Shown here: positions 7,985 through 15,766 of the stretch, in pieces
Numbering within the stretch: the stretch's first letter is position 1
How the letters are laid out: the number at the start of each line of letters is the position of its first letter
Assembly (NCBI GenBank): GCA_958296115.1
Contig: OY282442.1
Coordinates: 716,001-780,000, forward strand
DNA length: 64,000 nt
From: an uncultured Dehalococcoidia bacterium
GTDB taxonomy: Bacteria; Chloroflexota; Dehalococcoidia; Lucifugimonadales; CAJWER01
Direction: 5' to 3'
Program-made: the position numbers and the translations under genes
The notes under the pieces: generated by a model
What the model saw: the letters and a program-made list of their open reading frames with translations, nothing else
Databases searched by the model: none
Told to the model about the DNA's origin: nothing

Positions 7985-9054
7985 CCCCGGTCCTGATACG
8001 CCTTCACGATGTCGATTATCAGGCCGATGTCCTTGTCCACCTCGGAGATGGGCGATCTGGGCGCAGCTCCGTTCACGATGCAGTCGTGGAAGTGGCGCAG
8101 CTCCCGGCGGAACGGGCTTTCCCAGCTCAGCGCAGGCTCCCTGGAGACGCTGACGCCGCCCTCGTCTATCTCTTGGACCCGCACCCTGGACAAGCCGCGC
8201 GAGAAGCCCGTTTCGTAGGAGACGATGACCCTCTTCCCGCTGCCATAGACCTCCAGCGTCTCGTGGAAGTCCCAGAGCTCGGGCAGGTCCACCCAGCTTG
8301 CGACGCATCGGAAGCCGCCGGGATACTCCAGCGTTGCGGAGACGGCCCCGCCTTCCTGCCATATCTCTGCGCTGACGACCCTGCTGGGCACGCCGAACAT
8401 GTCTCGCAGTCCGTACAGGTCGTGGATCATGCTGCCCGACAGAGCGCCGAAGGCCCTGATGACGCGCATGGGGACTTCGCCTATGGCTTGGTGGACGGCC
8501 GTCTCCCGCGCGGCCCGCGCAGCCTCGACCGCTTCCGCAGGCACGTCTTCGAACTGTCGCGTCCTGAACTGACGCACGTGCAGGTCGTTGTCAGGGTGGA
8601 GGTGGTTGACCTGGACGAACCGCACGTCGTCCATCTCCGAGACCTCGACCTTGGCCGTCTCGTAGGCTGGCTCGTAGAGCTTGACGTAGCCTGCCTGGGC
8701 GACCTTGCCTGACCTCTGGGCCGCCGCGATAATCTCGGAGGCCTCCTCGCGTGAGAAGCAGAGCGGCTTCTCGATGAACACGTGCTTGCCGGCCTCGAAC
8801 GCCGCCACCGCCACCTCGGTCTTCGGGTCCGTGTGACATAGCAGCACGGCGTCCACGTCGGCGTCGAGCAGGTATCGGTAGTCGGTGAATTGGCTGGGCA
8901 CGTGGTAGAGCCGCGCGGCGTACTCGGCGGCTGACGGCGAGACGTCGCAGACGGCGGCTACCTCGAACTCCTCGGCCAGCTCGGTGAGGAACGGCAGGTG
9001 TTGCACTTGGGCAATCGCCCCGCATCCCACGACGCCTATGCGTACCTTGTCCAT
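7981..9054 (-). CDS. Gfo/Idh/MocA-family oxidoreductase
   Basis: 357 residues. The N-terminal Rossmann domain has GVVGCGAIAQVQHLPFL, and the catalytic-Lys motif EKP is present in HVFIEKPLCFS. The C-terminal alpha/beta domain has SMIHDLYGLRDMFG at the usual position of the active-site residues. NAD(P)-dependent oxidoreduction of a sugar, inositol or similar polyol is expected; substrate unknown. The cupin gene lies 26 bases upstream on the same strand, so the two probably form an operon. Confidence 0.9.
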   Translation of the reverse strand: MDKVRIGVVGCGAIAQVQHLPFLTELAEEFEVAAVCDVSPSAAEYAARLYHVPSQFTDYRYLLDADVDAVLLCHTDPKTEVAVAAFEAGKHVFIEKPLCFSREEASEIIAAAQRSGKVAQAGYVKLYEPAYETAKVEVSEMDDVRFVQVNHLHPDNDLHVRQFRTRQFEDVPAEAVEAARAARETAVHQAIGEVPMRVIRAFGALSGSMIHDLYGLRDMFGVPSRVVSAEIWQEGGAVSATLEYPGGFRCVASWVDLPELWDFHETLEVYGSGKRVIVSYETGFSRGLSRVRVQEIDEGGVSVSREPALSWESPFRRELRHFHDCIVNGAAPRSPISEVDKDIGLIIDIVKAYQDRG

Positions 9055-9080
9055 GAGCGTCCTCCGTCCCGATTGGCTCG

Positions 9081-9716
9081 CTACGTTCTCCCTGCGCGAG
9101 GGGCGACGTCGTTCCAGAGGTCGGCGAGCTCGGCGGATCGTCTATAGACCTCGACGAGGGCGTCCCAGATGGCGCTGCGGGACTCTGAGGCGGCATCGAG
9201 ATCATCGTCCGAGAGGGCAGCCTTCAGGCTTTCGGCTGCGCCGTCCTGCGCGTCCGCGGCCAGGTCGGCGGCGTCGCGGACCGCGAGCGTCGCGGCGGCC
9301 AGGCTGTCGAGCAACTCGTCCATGGGCGTCGTCGTGTCCGTGTCGCGGTCGTACGCGCTGGACGATGCGAATCGGTGCGGCTCCCGCTCGCCGTCCGCGG
9401 TCCACATGGTATGCGTGGGCTGGATGTGCGGCGTGACGGACAGGTACATGGTCATGGGCTCGTCGCCGATGACGCGCAGGGAGTGGAGCTGGTCAACGAG
9501 CGCGACGCACATCTGCCCCGGGCCCACCTCGCCGACCTCGCCGTCAATGATGAACTCGGCCCTGCCCGACAGCACGAGGAACACCTCGTGCCCCAGGTCA
9601 TGCGAATGAGCGTCGCCCCCTTCACCGGGCTCCAGCCGCATGAAGCGCGAGCGGATCTGGGGCGTGACGAGCACGTTGCGGACGTCGGTCCGGTAGTCGT
9701 ACACGGTGAGGGCCAT
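9081..9716 (-). CDS. Cupin-domain protein with helical C-terminal extension
   Basis: 211 residues from the chosen ATG. Residues about 30-100 form a single cupin barrel (GGDAHSHDLGHEVFLVLSG then GPGQMCVALVDQLHSLR), with the two histidines and Glu expected for metal binding. Residues about 120-211 are an Ala/Asp-rich helical tail with no known match. The ATG has CAGGAG 5 bases upstream; the open frame extends much further upstream but only through the antisense of a tandem repeat (SRDSSRDSS), which is a shadow. Together with the downstream oxidoreductase it may act on a sugar or sugar acid; this is inference. Confidence 0.85.
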   Translation of the reverse strand: MALTVYDYRTDVRNVLVTPQIRSRFMRLEPGEGGDAHSHDLGHEVFLVLSGRAEFIIDGEVGEVGPGQMCVALVDQLHSLRVIGDEPMTMYLSVTPHIQPTHTMWTADGEREPHRFASSSAYDRDTDTTTPMDELLDSLAAATLAVRDAADLAADAQDGAAESLKAALSDDDLDAASESRSAIWDALVEVYRRSAELADLWNDVAPRAGRT

Positions 9717-9741
9717 CGTATTCTCCTGGTAGAAGCGGCGG

Positions 9742-10278
9742 TCAGGCCTTGGCAGCCGGCAATTGCGGGGGAGGCTCGTCGAAAGGCTTGCCTTCGGCCT
9801 CAGCGTCCATGCGGCGCTGATTCCAGGCTTTCCACTCCTCGTGGCTTTCCTCACGCCCTTGCTCGAGTCCCTGCTCGAGTCCCTGCTCGAGTCCCTGCTC
9901 GAGTCCCTGCTCGAGTCCCTGCTCGAGTCCCCGCTCGAGTCCCTGCTCGAGTCCCTGCTCACGCCATTTTGCCTGCTGCCTCTCTTTGAGCGGCTCGATG
10001 ATCGTCTGCCTCAGGTAATCTGCTGTAACCATGATGTACTGGAGCACCTCCGTAATGATTATCGTGGTTGTGGCTGCCAGCACGCCAACCCCGGTTGAGT
10101 TGGCGATGACCGCCATGGCAGTCTCTATCAGGCTGTCCCCGGTCTGTATGACAGTCTCGTACCATGATACCAGACCTATGCCGACCAGGCTCTGGATGCT
10201 GAAGAGGAAGAAATAGACCGTCCTCCACCTGGGGGATATGCTCCAAACCGACTCCCTCACAGGCTCCTTGCCGCTCAT
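9742..10278 (-). CDS. Two-helix membrane protein with Gln-Gly-Leu-Glu repeat tail
   Basis: 178 residues, not recognised. Two hydrophobic segments lie at about residues 20-45 (VYFFLFSIQSLVGIGLVSWY) and 65-90 (VLAATTTIIITEVLQYIMV). The C-terminal half is a hydrophilic run of about nine EQGL units, probably a helix or coiled coil, then an acidic tail ending PPPQLPAAKA. The repeat is coded by 12-base units with almost no change, so copy number may vary between strains. No clear ribosome site. It sits 25 bases upstream of the cupin gene on the same strand. Confidence 0.65.
   Translation of the reverse strand: MSGKEPVRESVWSISPRWRTVYFFLFSIQSLVGIGLVSWYETVIQTGDSLIETAMAVIANSTGVGVLAATTTIIITEVLQYIMVTADYLRQTIIEPLKERQQAKWREQGLEQGLERGLEQGLEQGLEQGLEQGLEQGLEQGREESHEEWKAWNQRRMDAEAEGKPFDEPPPQLPAAKA
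9859..9963. repeat. 12-base tandem repeat coding EQGL
   Basis: About nine near-perfect copies of a 12-base unit (plus strand ctcgagtccctg, each unit containing a CTCGAG palindrome). It is open in both strands: EQGL in the minus-strand membrane protein, and SLLE or RDSS in spurious frames. Confidence 0.9.
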
Positions 10279-10417
10279 ATCTGGCGCGGCCCGCGTCCTG
10301 CGCCCAGAGGCGGCAGGACGATGATGGATGGGGGATTCATGGCGCAGTGAGTGTAGGAGCCAACGGGTTTATGTGTCAACGACTCGTACTCGTTCCGCGC
10401 GGCTGCGATTCCAGTCG

Positions 10418-10446
10418 TTGACTGGGGTTGGACAAGCGCATATGCT
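10418..10446 (+). promoter_or_regulatory. Sigma-70-type promoter for the aldehyde dehydrogenase
   Basis: TTGACT (10418-10423), 17-base spacer, TATGCT (10441-10446). It lies 48 bases before the ATG of the aldehyde dehydrogenase gene, which has GGAGG 7 bases upstream. Confidence 0.65.
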
Positions 10447-10494
10447 GGGAGGCGGTCTGGCGATACGCCAAGGGGCGCACACGGAGGCGACGGC

Positions 10495-11907
10495 ATGAAG
10501 ATGTACCTGGCCGGTGAGTGGGTGGACAGGGACCAGAAGATCGAAGTGGTGAATCCGTTCGATGGGCGGGTCTTCGACACTGTGCCGAAGGCCGGGATAG
10601 AGGATGTGGACGCCGCGGTCGCCAGCGCGGAGCGGGGCGCCAGGATAATGGCCGCAATGTCCGGATATCAGCGCTACGAGATCCTGATGCGCGCCGCCGC
10701 CCTGATGCGTGAACGGGTCGAGGACCTGGGCAGGGCCATCACGATGGAAGAGGGCAAGGTCATCGCCGAGGGGCGCGGCGAGGCCGAGCGCGCCATTCAG
10801 ACGATGACGGGATCCGCGGAGGAGTCCAAGCGGCTGTCCGGCGAGGTCGTGCCGCTGGACGGAGCGCCGACGTGGACCGGCCAGCTCGGATTCACGCTGC
10901 GCGTGCCATGCGGCGTCGTGGCGGCCATCAGCCCCTTCAATTTCCCCCTGAACCTGGTGGCGCACAAGGTGGGCCCGGCGCTCGCCGCGGGCAACGCGGT
11001 AATCATCAAGCCCGCGTCCGACACTCCCCTGTCGGCTCTCAAGCTGACGGAGATACTGGTCGAGGCCGGAGCGCCAGCCGAGGCCGTGCAGTGCGTGACC
11101 GGCTCCGGCGGCAGCATCGGCGACGCCTTGGTCGCCGACCCGCGCGTGCGCAAGGTAACCTTCACGGGCAGCCGCGACGTGGGCGAGCATATATGTAGGA
11201 CAGCAGGACTGAAGAAGGTTACCATGGAGCTGGGCTCCAACTCGCCCCTGATAGTCATGCCCGACGCCGACATGGACAAGGTCGTGGCGGGCACGGTGGC
11301 GAGCGGCTTCTCGAACGCCGGGCAAGTCTGCATCTCGGCCCAGCGCATACTGACGAACGAGGACGTGTACGCGGACTACTTGGACGCCCTGACCGAGGGC
11401 GTGAAGGGCATCAGCACCGGCGATCCGTTGGACGAGACGGTGAAGATGGGGCCGATGGTGCGCCCGCAGGACGCCGAGCGCGTCCACGACTGGATAGACG
11501 AGGCCGTCGCCGGCGGAGCCCGCGCCATAGTCGGCGGCGAGTACGAGGGCTCCGTCCACGCGCCAACCATCGTCGCCGACGTCAAGCCGGAGATGCGAAT
11601 CTCGTGTGACGAACTCTTCGGCCCAGCCGTCGCAGTTACGCCCTTCTCGGACATCGAGGACGCGATTGCCATGGCCAACGACTCGAACTACGGGCTGAGC
11701 GCGGCGATCTTCACGCAGAACATCGACTGGGCCATGAAGTTCGCCCGCGAGGTGGACTCCGGCAACCTGATGATCAACTCCGGCCCGCAGTGGCGCGCCG
11801 ACCTGATGCCCTACGGCGGCGTCAAGGAGAGCGGCATGGGCAAGGAGGGGCCCAAGTACGCGGTGGAGGAGATGACGGAGCTGAAGATGGTGATCTACCA
11901 CCCGTAG
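10495..11907 (+). CDS. NAD(P)-dependent aldehyde dehydrogenase
   Basis: 470 residues, full length for the superfamily. Seen in order: the cofactor-side PFNFPLNLVAHKVGPALAAG, IIKPASDTP, FTGSRDVG, the general-base Glu in MELGSNSP, and the nucleophilic Cys in GQVCISAQRI. The ELGSNSP and cofactor-side motifs resemble the lactaldehyde/non-phosphorylating glyceraldehyde-3-phosphate branch, but substrate cannot be fixed from sequence alone. It stands alone behind its own promoter. The long antisense frame covering the gene is a shadow. Confidence 0.93.
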   Translation: MKMYLAGEWVDRDQKIEVVNPFDGRVFDTVPKAGIEDVDAAVASAERGARIMAAMSGYQRYEILMRAAALMRERVEDLGRAITMEEGKVIAEGRGEAERAIQTMTGSAEESKRLSGEVVPLDGAPTWTGQLGFTLRVPCGVVAAISPFNFPLNLVAHKVGPALAAGNAVIIKPASDTPLSALKLTEILVEAGAPAEAVQCVTGSGGSIGDALVADPRVRKVTFTGSRDVGEHICRTAGLKKVTMELGSNSPLIVMPDADMDKVVAGTVASGFSNAGQVCISAQRILTNEDVYADYLDALTEGVKGISTGDPLDETVKMGPMVRPQDAERVHDWIDEAVAGGARAIVGGEYEGSVHAPTIVADVKPEMRISCDELFGPAVAVTPFSDIEDAIAMANDSNYGLSAAIFTQNIDWAMKFAREVDSGNLMINSGPQWRADLMPYGGVKESGMGKEGPKYAVEEMTELKMVIYHP

Positions 11908-11987
11908 GGACTGATATGGCTACACACGCTCCATCCGGGGGAGCCATCCTACCGAAGAGTTAGACGGGGTTCGGCATGAGCGCCGCC

Positions 11988-13022
11988 TTACAGGTTGAAC
12001 TGGGGTTCCATGTAGTCGTGGAGCTTGTTGTATATCTGGACGCGGGCCCGCTGGGTGTCGGCTACTATGAGGCGTGACCGGCCCGCGTCGAAGTCCAGGC
12101 CCGTCGGCAGCGCGAACCGCCATTCGGGTTCGAGAGTATAGACCCGCCGCCGCGCCTTCTTCACGTCGGCGTTGGCCTCCACGTTCTGTTGCTGCCACTT
12201 CGATAGCCGCTGGGCGTCGCCGACCAGGCTGGTGACGAACCCGCCGTCCGGCGCGAATATCTGGACCCGGCTGTTCGCCCAGTCGCACACGTACACGTCC
12301 CCCTCCGGATCCACCGAGACGTCCGACGGCCGGTTGAGCTGGCCCCGGCGGTCCCCGCAGCTGCCGAAGGACGCCATGTATGCCCCGTCAGGATCGAATT
12401 TCTGCACTCGGTGGTTCTTGTGGTCGGCGACGTAGACGTTGCCGTCGGGGCCGATTGCGATGCCCCAGGGCGAATCGAGCTGGCCGACCTCGCCGCCGTG
12501 TTCTCCCCAGCCTGCGAGGTATGCGCCGTCCGGCGTGAACTTCTGCACACGGTGCGCCGCGCCATCCGCTACGTAGAGGTTGTCGTCCGCGTCGGCGGCT
12601 ATGCCAGATGGTCGGTTCAGCCCGCCCGGCATGTCGCCGGGCCGCCCCCAGTGGCCGAGAAACCCGCCGTCGGCGTCGTAGGCGGATACCCGGTTGAGCC
12701 ACTCGTCGGTGACGTATACGTTCTGGCGGCTGTCGAGGGCGATTCCGGCCGGCCAGATGAACTCGCCGTCCCCCTTGCCATACTTGCCGAACTCGGCTAC
12801 CAGCTCCTCGGAACCCCACTCGGGGCCGATGGTGTACTTGCCGACCTTCGACATGCCGCCGACGCGGTCCCATGGCGCGTCGGGGATGATCTCCATTGGG
12901 CGGCTGAGGAGATACACCACGTCGTCGGACGCGGACGCCACGCAGATGACCATCGAGAGGTCCCGCCGCCCCACGGTGTGGGAGAAATCATAGACGCGAC
13001 TGCCTACTACCTGTGTAAGCAT
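11988..13022 (-). CDS. NHL-repeat beta-propeller protein
   Basis: 344 residues. About six NHL units are visible from residue 80 on, each of the form RPSGIAADADDNLYVADGAAHRVQKF with GAY or GGF spacers, the pattern of a six-bladed propeller. There is no signal peptide or membrane segment, so it is probably cytoplasmic. It follows the DUF1501 gene by five bases on the same strand. NHL propellers act as binding platforms or lyases/lactonases; no catalytic residues can be identified here. Confidence 0.85.
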   Translation of the reverse strand: MLTQVVGSRVYDFSHTVGRRDLSMVICVASASDDVVYLLSRPMEIIPDAPWDRVGGMSKVGKYTIGPEWGSEELVAEFGKYGKGDGEFIWPAGIALDSRQNVYVTDEWLNRVSAYDADGGFLGHWGRPGDMPGGLNRPSGIAADADDNLYVADGAAHRVQKFTPDGAYLAGWGEHGGEVGQLDSPWGIAIGPDGNVYVADHKNHRVQKFDPDGAYMASFGSCGDRRGQLNRPSDVSVDPEGDVYVCDWANSRVQIFAPDGGFVTSLVGDAQRLSKWQQQNVEANADVKKARRRVYTLEPEWRFALPTGLDFDAGRSRLIVADTQRARVQIYNKLHDYMEPQFNL

Positions 13023-13027
13023 GGACG

Positions 13028-14167
13028 CTAGTTCTTCGCCAGCAGCACGTCGAGCTTCTCGAACGTCCCGTTGACGATGGGGACCGGATCCACGCGCATC
13101 CAGTCCTCGAGGATGGTGGTGTAGAGGCCTCGGAAGTCGTAGCTGGGCACAGGGTCGCCCTGCTCCAGGTCTTCCAGCCGTATGGACGGGTACTCGCCGT
13201 ACTGCCCGCCGCGCACAGGCTCGCCAATCAGGAACGCCGCGCCCGCCGCGCCGTGGTCGGTCCCAGATCCATTGTCGTGAGTGCGCCGCCCGAACTCGGA
13301 GAAGAGCAGCATGAGCACGTTGTCGGCTGCGTCATGCTCGCGCAGGTCGTCGAAGAAGTCGCGTATGGCCGCCGAGAGGTCGTCCCACAGCGATTCGAGC
13401 ATCCCTTGCTGGTTCGAGTGGCTGTCGAAGCTGCCATGGTCGGCGTAGAAGATGCGAGCGCCGAGCCCCGCGAGATGCACCTGCGCGATGTCCTTCAGCT
13501 TCCTCCCAATCGGGGTGTCGGCGTACTCCACGCTGGACGAATAGCGCTCTGGAGCGGCCTTCAGAACCTCAGCGCCCCTGAGGGCGTCGAGGCCGGTCTG
13601 GCCGAGGAAGTCCATGACCGGGCCGGAGCCGATGGCGGGCGAGTAGAGGCGCTTGTACCGCTCCACTATGCGCTCGCGCTGCTCCCGGTCGGAGATGCCG
13701 GTCATCAGGCCGTAGCTATCCAGATCCTCTACGCAGGCGACCGGCACGCCCGGGAGGGACAGCGCCCTGAACATGCTCGGCCCCATGCTGACGGCGGTAA
13801 CGGCGTTCTCCTTGCGCGGGTCGAGCTCGCGGGTCAGCCGGCCCAGCCATCCCTCCGTGCCCAGCGTGTCCGGCTCGCAGGTGTGCCAGATGTCCATCGA
13901 GCGAAAATGGGAGCGCGGCGAGTTCGCGTAGCCTATCCCGTGGATGATGGCCGCCATACCCTCGTCGTACAGGTCCCGAATCTGCGCCATCTTGGGATGC
14001 AGCCCAACCTGGTCGTCGAGCCGCAGCGTGTCCTCCTCCGAGATGGCCACGGTCGGGCGATAGTCGTAGTACAGGGGATTCGCGTAGGGCACGACGGTGT
14101 TCAGGTAGTCGTTTCCGCCGGTAAGCTGGACCACGACGAGCGCGGGGTCTTTGCGGCCGTTATCCAT
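13028..14167 (-). CDS. DUF1501-family protein (alkaline-phosphatase/sulfatase fold)
   Basis: 379 residues. VVVQLTGGNDYLNTVVPY at the N-terminus, FRSMDIWHTC, and the C-terminal LLFSEFGRRTHDNGSGTDHG are hallmark motifs of DUF1501 proteins. The usual Tat signal is absent here and the protein starts directly with the first strand, so a cytoplasmic location is inferred. GGAGGAGA lies 6 bases before the ATG. Coupled to the NHL-repeat gene. Function of the family is unknown, though many members are partners of DUF1800 proteins; none is seen here. Confidence 0.88.
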   Translation of the reverse strand: MDNGRKDPALVVVQLTGGNDYLNTVVPYANPLYYDYRPTVAISEEDTLRLDDQVGLHPKMAQIRDLYDEGMAAIIHGIGYANSPRSHFRSMDIWHTCEPDTLGTEGWLGRLTRELDPRKENAVTAVSMGPSMFRALSLPGVPVACVEDLDSYGLMTGISDREQRERIVERYKRLYSPAIGSGPVMDFLGQTGLDALRGAEVLKAAPERYSSSVEYADTPIGRKLKDIAQVHLAGLGARIFYADHGSFDSHSNQQGMLESLWDDLSAAIRDFFDDLREHDAADNVLMLLFSEFGRRTHDNGSGTDHGAAGAAFLIGEPVRGGQYGEYPSIRLEDLEQGDPVPSYDFRGLYTTILEDWMRVDPVPIVNGTFEKLDVLLAKN

Positions 14168-14320
14168 GTATGGTCTCCTCCAAGCGCCTGAAATCCGTCC
14201 GTGAGATTATATCCGACCTGGCTGGCTGCGCGCTGTGGACTTCATGACAGCGCGCCCTGGGTTCCTTTCTCTTCGAGGCGCCTGTTCTCATCTAGCGTAG
14301 GCCCCCCTTGAGCGCCGCGC

Positions 14321-15043
14321 TCAATCGTCCGAGAGGAACCCCAGCAGGTTCAGCAGTACCAGGAAGATGTTGAGCGCGTTCAGGTACAGCCCGATGCTGC
14401 CCATCACCGCCACCGAGTTCGCCGCCCGCGCGTCGCCGGCCAGCGCCGCCTGCTGCGCCATCTCCTTCATCTGCTTCGTCTCCCACACCGTCAGCGCCAG
14501 GAACAGGGGCAGCAACGCTATGTTGATCAGCAGGAACAGCGCGCTCGACTGCAGCAGGAAGACGTTCACCAGGCTGACCACTATCACCCCCATCAGCCCG
14601 ATGAACAGCATCGGCCCCAGCTTCGACAGGTCGCGCTTCGTGGTCATCCCTACCGCGCTCATCGCCACGAACAGCCCGGCGGTCAGCATGAACGCCACGC
14701 CTATCGTCCCCAGCTCGAACGCCGCCATGATCGGCGACAGGAACAGCCCCTCCATGCCCGTGAACGCCAGGTACAGAGCCGTCCCAAGCCCGGTGTTGCC
14801 GCTTGCGGCCACCTTGCTAGCGGCTATCAGCGTCCCGAACAGCGCCGCGATAGCCGCAAGGTAGCCGAGCCAGCCAAGGCCGAACAGGATGTCGCCCACC
14901 CCCAGCCGGTCGCCGATGAAGAGAGCCGCGCCAGTGGTAACGATGCCCATCGCCACCAGCCCGTACATCCGCCCCATGGCGTCCGTGTAGATCGCGTTCG
15001 CCGCCTCCCTGCCGCCCGACAAGATCGTGTACTGAGTCGTCAT
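14321..15043 (-). CDS. Bax inhibitor-1/YccA-family membrane protein
   Basis: 240 residues with seven predicted membrane helices, starting at about residue 28 (MYGLVAMGIVTTGAALFIG). FTGMEGLFLSPI and the closing LYLNALNIFLVLLNLLGFLSDD are typical of the bacterial BI-1 family (YbhL, YetJ). YetJ-type members are pH-sensitive calcium leak channels; the conserved C-terminal acidic pair here is DD. GAGGAG lies about 12 bases before the ATG. Monocistronic as far as can be seen. Confidence 0.92.
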   Translation of the reverse strand: MTTQYTILSGGREAANAIYTDAMGRMYGLVAMGIVTTGAALFIGDRLGVGDILFGLGWLGYLAAIAALFGTLIAASKVAASGNTGLGTALYLAFTGMEGLFLSPIMAAFELGTIGVAFMLTAGLFVAMSAVGMTTKRDLSKLGPMLFIGLMGVIVVSLVNVFLLQSSALFLLINIALLPLFLALTVWETKQMKEMAQQAALAGDARAANSVAVMGSIGLYLNALNIFLVLLNLLGFLSDD

Positions 15044-15161
15044 CTCTCGCGTCTCCTCCTGACTCGAAATGAAGCCGCCGCTCGCCAGGGGGGGCCGCTC
15101 GATGAGCCGACGTCATCTCCACGCCGCGCCAGCGCCCCCGTTGGCATTGCGAAAAGGCCCC

Positions 15162-15608
15162 CTAGCCGACCAGCTCCGCCTCCACGCTGAGCTCCACGTT
15201 GCCCTTCAGGGCCCCCGAGATCGGGCAGCCGTCCTTGGCCGCCTCCGCCGCCTGCGCGAACGCGCCCGCGTCTATCCCCGCCACCTCGCCCCTCACCGTG
15301 AGGGCGCTCGACGCGACCTTCCAGCCGCCCTCGACCTGCTGGAACGTCACGGTCGCGCTCACGTCCAGCTTGCTGGGCGGCGTACCCGCCCGGCCGAGAC
15401 CAGCCGAAAGCGCCATGCAGTAGCAAGCCGCGTGCGCCGACGCCACCAGCTCCTCAGGACTCGTCCGCCCGTCCGAACCCTCCGTCCTCGACGCCCACGT
15501 GACCGGGAGGCCCGTGAACGCCCCGCTCGATACCGCGCTCACGACCCCGCTTCCAGTCATCAGGTCGCCGTCCCAACTCGCTTCCGCCCGCCGTGTAGCC
15601 TGCGCCAT
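15162..15608 (-). CDS. OsmC-family peroxiredoxin
   Basis: 148 residues. Redox Cys are present in AHAACYCMALS (about residue 60) and DGCPIS (about residue 127), the pair that reduces organic peroxides in OsmC/Ohr proteins. TSPEELVASAHA also matches the family. The second in-frame ATG was chosen because ATGGAGAAG provides a ribosome site and homologues start there; the first would add 16 poorly conserved residues. Single gene. Confidence 0.9.
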   Translation of the reverse strand: MAQATRRAEASWDGDLMTGSGVVSAVSSGAFTGLPVTWASRTEGSDGRTSPEELVASAHAACYCMALSAGLGRAGTPPSKLDVSATVTFQQVEGGWKVASSALTVRGEVAGIDAGAFAQAAEAAKDGCPISGALKGNVELSVEAELVG

Positions 15609-15766
15609 GCCGCTTCTCCATAGTGGTGATGGTGTGGTATGCATCCATCCTACCATAGAAGCGGTGGGAAGGACGCCTGTAATGCCTTACGCGGCTGTTG
15701 CGTTGTGGGGGCGTGGGGCGTATGGTGTCGCCCAATGAGGGGGCGCGGCGCCTACGGAGGGGCGAG

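Noticed and set aside
9859-9963. 12-base repeats as a CRISPR array
   Set aside because: No spacers; units are contiguous and in frame with a membrane protein. No cas genes are seen in the window.
10369-11901. 510-codon open frame antisense to the aldehyde dehydrogenase gene
   Set aside because: It mirrors a gene with all catalytic motifs on the plus strand; long antisense frames are common at this G+C content, and it has no recognisable domain.
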